Shown here piece after piece: positions 60,201 to 64,000 of a DNA stretch of 64,000 nt (positions are counted from its first letter, which is position 1; each line of letters opens with the position of its first letter). The stretch is from contig NZ_JAUCDS010000011.1 of NCBI RefSeq assembly GCF_034674885.1, positions 1 through 64,000 on the forward strand, written 5' to 3'. This DNA is from Castellaniella sp034674885. Lineage in GTDB: Bacteria; Pseudomonadota; Gammaproteobacteria; Burkholderiales; Burkholderiaceae_B. The notes under the pieces were generated by a model, which saw only the letters and a program-made list of their open reading frames with translations, made no database searches and had not been told where the DNA came from. The position numbers and the translations under genes are program-made.

Positions 60201-61290
60201 GGCCGTGCAGGCGTGTCAGGCCGCCGGGCAGGGCCAGATCGCGGCGCAGCTGTTCCGCGCGGTAGCGGCTGTGGCGGCGCAGGCCGCGCAATGCGCGGGC
60301 GGCGTCGGCCAGCATGTCGGGCAGCGGGGCGGACTCATCCAGGGAGCAGATCCAGGGCGCCACGTTCATGGTGGTGGTCACGGCGCGGGCGCTGCGGCTG
60401 CCCAGGCGGCCCATGGCGGGCACGCCCACCACGCAGTCGGCGGGGCCCAGATGACGCGCCACGTAGGCTGCTCCCAGGGTCGTCAGGATGTCGGGCCAGC
60501 TGATATCGGCGGCGGCTTCCTGCGCCTGCAGGGCCTGGATCAGGGCCTGGGGTGCGCTGTGCTCGAGGCGCAGGCAGGTCGCTGCGCTGAGCGCCGCACG
60601 CGTCGTCAGGCTGGCGGACGGCACGTGGCCTTCGCAGTGCGCCCGCCAGAACGCGCGGGCGCGGGTGCGGGTTTCGCTGCCGCGCCAGGCCAGGTCTTCC
60701 GCCCAGACCGGAGCCAGCGGCGCCAGGGGCGTGCCGCTATGATCGGGCGCGGCATACAGCTTGATGGCGCGGCTCTCGATCAGCGCCATGCCGTAGCCGT
60801 CGGCGGACAGGTGGTGGACGCGCTGGTACCACAGGACCAGGGACGGGCCGCACAGAAACAGCACCTGGCGCGACAGCGGATCGATCAGGGGGTCGACCGG
60901 CCGGGTCAGGTCGGTGCGGATCCAGGCCCAGGCGTCCTGGTGCGCGCTGCCCTGCGGTTGATCGCGCAGGTCGCGCACGTCCAGGTGCGGCACGCGCGCC
61001 GGATCAAGCGCCTGCACCGGGCCTTTGGGCCCGTGCGCAAAGCGCAGCGACAGGGATTGGGCCTCGGACAGTGCCTGGTCGACGGCGCGCACGAAGCGCG
61101 GCACGTCCAGCGGGCTGCGCAGCGTCGTGCAGTGGGCCGGATTGAAGATGGGGTTGGCGGGGTCCAGGCGCTGGGCATACCACAGGCCTTCCTGGGCCTC
61201 GGTCAGCGGCACCCAGGCCGGATCCGCCGTGCCCATGGCGGATGATGGCACCACCCTGGGCGCCGGCGGCAATGCGGTGTCCGCCATCAT
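57274..61290 (-). CDS. entF: EntF-type serine-activating nonribosomal peptide synthetase
   Basis: 1338 residues, one module C-A-PCP-TE. The condensation motif HHLSADG is at about 159-165; the A-domain loop YTSGSTGVPKG at about 620; the carrier LGGHSLL near 1017; and the thioesterase GWSVGG near 1150. Specificity residues read from FDVSVWEL, LHFVPSM, VFCSGEAL and the NLYGPTEAAVDVS segment give DVWHFSLVDK, the serine code. It should join DHB from the aryl carrier to serine and cyclise or release the product. The ATG at 61290 overlaps the carrier gene stop (ATGA). Confidence 0.95.
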   Translation of the reverse strand: MMADTALPPAPRVVPSSAMGTADPAWVPLTEAQEGLWYAQRLDPANPIFNPAHCTTLRSPLDVPRFVRAVDQALSEAQSLSLRFAHGPKGPVQALDPARVPHLDVRDLRDQPQGSAHQDAWAWIRTDLTRPVDPLIDPLSRQVLFLCGPSLVLWYQRVHHLSADGYGMALIESRAIKLYAAPDHSGTPLAPLAPVWAEDLAWRGSETRTRARAFWRAHCEGHVPSASLTTRAALSAATCLRLEHSAPQALIQALQAQEAAADISWPDILTTLGAAYVARHLGPADCVVGVPAMGRLGSRSARAVTTTMNVAPWICSLDESAPLPDMLADAARALRGLRRHSRYRAEQLRRDLALPGGLTRLHGPILNVLPFDAPYAAAGLDASQAVLCTGPVEDLTFSFRAAPDGNGLRIEIEANPDLYTAAQAQAHLDRLTTFLSAALAAFRLADVPTLTPAEHERWVLAPNRTDHPVPEGTLWSRIHDRLRAHPGRVGLQDATGGARAWTCADIDTWTETAAHGLRAAGARPGTLVALALPRSAERVLCLLAILRSGAAYLPLDPQQPAARLRQILGDAQACALIGPAALCDGLTTRPLSVAALAGPPNAPGPQATPDTPAREATPDDPAYVIYTSGSTGVPKGVIVSHAAIVNRLEWMREHYAIGPDDRILQKTPATFDVSVWELFLPFLSGARLMVAPPGAHRDPAWLCRLIRSHAITVLHFVPSMLAAILDEPATQGLRARLVFCSGEALPAALRDRFHQILHAELHNLYGPTEAAVDVSCWPATADDDSQPIPIGWPVWNTRLHVLDALLRPVPPGTPGQLYLGGRQLAIGYLGRPDLTTERFIPAPAGLPDDRLYATGDLATRRTDGAIVYLGRLDHQVKLRGQRIELGEIEAVLAARPEVAQVAVLAREDQPGHALLAAYLVAEPGHAPDPETLAAHTAALLPDYMVPSSWVLLPSLPVTANGKLDRKALPVPEQTHQAPGRPLRTATEHRVAREIQTVLGLADAPCADDDFFALGGHSLLAARLALQLRDAHEISLGTVFQYPTVARLAAHLDALQDSPVEASQAGFGPIVTLREAPGRPALFCIHPAGGLSWCYGALARALSTPRTVHGIQAPALALDGSRPFASLADMACRYADLLQSLQAAGPYHLAGWSVGGILAHAVAAELQQRGHAVGTVALLDAYPCEVWRSRPDPAPENLYKALLHIAGADPQALPPDQLNRAGVVAFLRAGQHPLGELSDARLDAVFDTVSHTNSLVRSHLHTSYAGAVLHFQAALEHEDPGLSPPSWLPHVDALTVHAIPATHAALPSAPAVARIAPILDACLAAADASTPVSLNKETA

Positions 61291-61538
61291 GGCTGGCCGG
61301 CGCTGGCCGATGTGGCCCTGGACACCAGCGTCCACCATTGGCCCAGCGTGGCCTCGACTGCCAGGTCGGCGAATTCCACGCGAGCGCCGGCTTCGCGCCA
61401 TTGGGATGCGAGTTTCATCAGGCGCATCGAATCCAGGCCCAGATCCATCAGGTTGTCGTCATCCAGGATGTCTTCAGGGGCTTCGTGCAGCATGCGGGCG
61501 ATGTCGGCGCGCATGCGTTCCAGAGTCAGTCGGTGCAT
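61287..61538 (-). CDS. Stand-alone aryl carrier protein
   Basis: 83 residues. The phosphopantetheine site is Ser37 in DLGLDSMRLM. The sequence around it (DDDNLMDLGLDSMRLMKLAS, then the end QWWTLVSRA) closely matches the C-terminal carrier domain of E. coli EntB. It holds 2,3-dihydroxybenzoate loaded by EntE for EntF. It lies 17 bases after entE and overlaps entF, apart from the entB gene seven kilobases downstream. Confidence 0.92.
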   Translation of the reverse strand: MHRLTLERMRADIARMLHEAPEDILDDDNLMDLGLDSMRLMKLASQWREAGARVEFADLAVEATLGQWWTLVSRATSASAGQP

Positions 61539-61555
61539 AGAGACAGGAAAGGTGA

Positions 61556-63238
61556 TTATTCGGAAAGCGGCGCAGCAAGCGGCGGCGTGGCGGCGGCCTG
61601 CTGCGCCAGCAACTGGGCGCGCAGGTCCGCGCGCAGCGCCTTGCGGCTGATCTTCAGGGCGGCGGTGGCGGCGAACTGCGTGACGAACACGATCTGGTCA
61701 GGGACCTTGAAGTCGGCGATACCGCGTCCGCGTATCCATTTCTTCAGATCGGCCGGGCGTGGCCTGTCGCCTTTGGGGATGATGAAGGCGCAGCTGCGTT
61801 CGCCCAGGTATTCGTCCGGCACGGACACGACGGCGGCGTCGAAGACCTGGGGATGCGACAGCAGGTGGTCCTCGATTTCCTCGGCGGAGATCTTCTCCCC
61901 CGCCCGGTTGATGTGGTCGCCCGCCCGGCCCTGGACCTCCAGGTAGCCTTCGGGCGTCATGCGCACGACGTCTCCGGTGCGGTAGTAGCCGTCTTCCGTG
62001 AACGACCGGGCGTTGGCCGAGGGGTTGTCGTGGTAGGCGCGGATCGTGTAGGGGCCGCGCGTCAGCAGGTGGCCGGCCTGGCCGGGCGCCACGGGATGGC
62101 CGTCGTCGTCCAGGATCAGGATCTCGTCGTCGGGGCTGATCGGGCGGCCTTGCGTGTGGATGATCAGGTCGTCCGGATCGTCCAGTCGTGTGTAGTTGAC
62201 CAGGCCTTCGGCCATACCGAAGACCTGCTGCAGCGTCGCACCCAGCACCGGGCGCACGCGGCGGGCGATTTCCGCCGACAGTTTCGCGCCGCCGACCTGA
62301 ATGACCTGCAGGCTGCCCAGGTCGTGAGGCGTCGTCGGGGCCAGGTCCAGCCACTGCAGCAGCAGCGGCGGCACCAGGCTGGTCACGGTGACGCCTTCGC
62401 GTTCGATCAGCGCAAAGGCGGATTGGGGATCGGGCGAGAGGCTGAGCACCACGCGGCCGCCCGCGTACAGGGTGCCCAGGAAACCGGGTGAACTCATGGG
62501 GAAGTTGTGCGCGATGGGCAAGGCGCCCAGGAACACGGATTCCGGCCCCAGGCCGCAGATGCGAGCCGATTCGCGCAGCGTGCAGATGTAGTCGTCGTGC
62601 GTGCGGGGGATCAGTTTCGACAGGCCCGTGCTGCCGCCGGAGATCTGCAGGAAGGCTACGTCGGATCCTTGCGACACCGTGGCGGGCAGGGCGCTGCCAT
62701 CGACGGCATACAGGGGTTCCAGCGCAGTGAATGCCCCGGCATCGCCACTGATCCAGACCTGCTCGATGGCGGGGCAGCGGCTGCGCAGTTCGCCGGCCAG
62801 CACCCGGTAGTCAAAGCCCGCATGCGTGGCGGTGGCGACGTAGGCCCGCGCCCCGGACCCTTGGGCGAAGTGCGCGATTTCCGCGATGCGGTGCGCCGGC
62901 AGCGCGTATACGGGGATCAGTCCGGCCCGGAACAGGCCCATGACTACGCCGATGAAATCGGGGGTGTTGGGCAGGTGCACCAGCACCCGGTCACCGCGTT
63001 GCAGGCCCGACTGCAGAAAGCCTGCTGCCAGATTGGATGCCCGGCGGTCCAGTTCCGCGTAGGTCCAGCGCTGTTCGCCGCCAGTCACGGCGACGGTATC
63101 CGGGTAGCTGGTTGCGCGTTCCCGCAGCCAGGCGCCGAAGGTTTCATTGCGCCAATGGCCTGCTGCCCGGTAGCGTTCGGCGAATGCGGACGGCCAGATC
63201 TGGGTTGGGATGGGCGATGCCGGATTGTTGATGCTCAT
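61556..63238 (-). CDS. entE: 2,3-dihydroxybenzoate-AMP ligase
   Basis: 560 residues from the ATG at 63238. It adenylates DHB and loads it on the aryl carrier. Hallmarks: LQISGGSTGLSKLIPRTHDD, the QQVFGMAEGLVNYTRL segment and the C-terminal lysine loop near LKISRKALRADL. No ribosome-binding site fits, because a Fur box and a TATAAT element abut the start codon, so the transcript may be almost leaderless. It is the first gene of the seven-gene operon. Confidence 0.95.
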   Translation of the reverse strand: MSINNPASPIPTQIWPSAFAERYRAAGHWRNETFGAWLRERATSYPDTVAVTGGEQRWTYAELDRRASNLAAGFLQSGLQRGDRVLVHLPNTPDFIGVVMGLFRAGLIPVYALPAHRIAEIAHFAQGSGARAYVATATHAGFDYRVLAGELRSRCPAIEQVWISGDAGAFTALEPLYAVDGSALPATVSQGSDVAFLQISGGSTGLSKLIPRTHDDYICTLRESARICGLGPESVFLGALPIAHNFPMSSPGFLGTLYAGGRVVLSLSPDPQSAFALIEREGVTVTSLVPPLLLQWLDLAPTTPHDLGSLQVIQVGGAKLSAEIARRVRPVLGATLQQVFGMAEGLVNYTRLDDPDDLIIHTQGRPISPDDEILILDDDGHPVAPGQAGHLLTRGPYTIRAYHDNPSANARSFTEDGYYRTGDVVRMTPEGYLEVQGRAGDHINRAGEKISAEEIEDHLLSHPQVFDAAVVSVPDEYLGERSCAFIIPKGDRPRPADLKKWIRGRGIADFKVPDQIVFVTQFAATAALKISRKALRADLRAQLLAQQAAATPPLAAPLSE

Positions 63239-63257
63239 GATAATGAGAATGATTATA
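63239..63257 (-). promoter_or_regulatory. Fur box at the entE operon promoter
   Basis: The 19-base site reads GATAATGAGAATGATTATA on the plus strand, 16 of 19 matches to the classical GATAATGATAATCATTATC. A perfect -10 TATAAT on the minus strand occupies 63252-63257, inside the box. Iron-loaded Fur should therefore block RNA polymerase directly. The box touches the entE ATG. Confidence 0.88.
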
Positions 63258-63327
63258 TTTTGTGAGTATAGAGAAAATTCAGGATTCTGGTCCAGCGCCT
63301 GCCTGAAAATCGGGGCCGGCGATTGAT

Positions 63328-64000
63328 TCAGGACGCTGCATCCAGGCCGTTCAGCCAGGCATCCAGGTCCAGCCGCGTCAATTGCCAATCGTCTTGTGGG
63401 GCCGGCAGGCACAGGGCGGCGCAGTGCACAGGGGACGCCCAGAGCAGTCGGACGTGCTGGCCGCTGGTCTCGGGCGGTTCCGTGACTTGATGCCAGCCCT
63501 GGCCGCCGGGCTGCAGGCGCAGCCGCCCGGGTTCGATCAGCAGGCCCAGGCCGCAGGCCTTCAGCACGGCTTCCCGGCAGACCCATTCGGCGCAGAATGC
63601 CTGGGCGTCGGGCGCCGGCATTCCCGTTTTCCTTCCCGCGCGATCATCGTCTCCGGTGATTTCGACCGGGTGCGGGTCCCGACCTGTAGTCAGGCGAAAC
63701 AGCGCGTTGTCCACTTGGACGGGACAGGTTTCCACGTCCACTCCCAACGCCTGCGGGCCGAAGGCCGCCAGCACCTGGTCGCCGCTGTGGGCGATGCTGA
63801 AATGCCAGGCCGGAGCAGTGCCGGGTTTGGCCGCCAGCAGAGGTTTGCCGTGCGGGCCGACCATCAGCGGGACCTGCGCGGGTGCCAGGCCCAGGTACTG
63901 GGCCAGCAGGCGGCGCGCCAGCGCCCGGCCCAGCAGACTGCGCAGGCGATCCTGCGGTCGGCGCAGGCGGGCGATCCGGTGCCATTCCGCATCCGGCAGG
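63328..64000 (-). CDS. 4'-phosphopantetheinyl transferase, Sfp/EntD type (partial)
   Basis: At least 223 residues of the gene lie in the window; the 5' end is beyond the right edge. The visible frame starts LPDAEWHRIARLRRPQDR and includes GRALARRLLAQYLGL, GPHGKPLLA, HFSIAHSGD, GVDVE and EWVCREAVLKACGLG. These are the core motifs of Sfp-type enzymes, which add phosphopantetheine to carrier domains such as the aryl carrier and EntF here. An internal ATG at 63864 is not the true start, since family sequence continues upstream. Confidence 0.9.
   Translation of the reverse strand, partial: LPDAEWHRIARLRRPQDRLRSLLGRALARRLLAQYLGLAPAQVPLMVGPHGKPLLAAKPGTAPAWHFSIAHSGDQVLAAFGPQALGVDVETCPVQVDNALFRLTTGRDPHPVEITGDDDRAGRKTGMPAPDAQAFCAEWVCREAVLKACGLGLLIEPGRLRLQPGGQGWHQVTEPPETSGQHVRLLWASPVHCAALCLPAPQDDWQLTRLDLDAWLNGLDAAS

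Noticed and set aside
1..64000. CRISPR arrays, insertion sequences, prophage or tRNA genes
   Set aside because: No direct-repeat/spacer pattern, transposase-like product, integrase or tRNA cloverleaf was recognised on either strand by eye. A tRNA scan would be needed to exclude one fully.

Overview
The window is a GC-rich chromosomal segment of a betaproteobacterium, most likely an Alcaligenaceae member (Bordetella/Achromobacter/Castellaniella type). This rests on the ribosomal protein sequences, a Bug-family solute receptor with a tripartite tricarboxylate transporter, and the order mla - ABC exporter - bolA/ibaG - murA - his - hinT - tatABC. The species cannot be fixed from the sequence alone. 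No insertion sequence, CRISPR array, rRNA or tRNA gene was seen. A tuf fragment is cut by the left edge and a phosphopantetheinyl transferase gene by the right edge.

1-5.5 kb: end of tuf, then the S10 operon (rpsJ, rplC, rplD, rplW, rplB, rpsS, rplV, rpsC, rplP, rpmC, rpsQ). An intrinsic terminator separates rpsJ from rplC, and three consecutive hairpins, the last with a T-run, follow rpsQ. 5.5-18.2 kb: an accessory block splits S10 from spc. It holds a Bug receptor-TctB-TctA-gamma-glutamyltranspeptidase operon, a small conserved protein, a fatty-acid module on the minus strand (fadL, a hotdog protein, a chalcone-isomerase-like protein, fadD) with a TetR regulator that has a PsrA-like operator at its own promoter, and a LapD-like protein with degenerate GGDEF and EAL domains. 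18.2-27.5 kb: the spc and alpha operons (rplN to rpmJ, rpsM, rpsK, rpsD, rpoA, rplQ), restarted by a clear promoter and a structured 5' leader ahead of rplN, and closed by a terminator.

27.5-44.8 kb: cutA and dsbD on the plus strand, then a long minus-strand array read from mlaF: mlaFEDAC (outer-membrane lipid asymmetry), a YadGH-like ABC exporter, a BolA-family gene, murA, histidine biosynthesis (hisG, hisD, hisB, hisH, hisA, hisF, hisI, hisE), hinT and tatABC. Two genes often expected in these arrays are absent: mlaB after mlaC, and hisC between hisD and hisB.

44.9-47 kb: an ECF sigma factor, a zinc-finger anti-sigma factor and a periplasmic metal-sensor/Spy-like protein, followed by an uncharacterised exported protein. 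The sigma gene and the exported-protein gene carry near-identical ECF-type promoters with the same spacing, which defines a small autoregulated regulon. 47-53.2 kb: glutamate synthase gltD and gltB.

53.4-64 kb: a catecholate siderophore operon on the minus strand (entE, stand-alone aryl carrier protein, entF-type NRPS, a beta-propeller lipoprotein, entC, entB, entA) behind a strong Fur box, with a partial Sfp/EntD-type phosphopantetheinyl transferase upstream. The NRPS adenylation domain reads as a serine-specific code, so the predicted product is an enterobactin-like 2,3-dihydroxybenzoyl-serine compound. The EntB aryl-carrier domain is encoded as a separate gene in this cluster.
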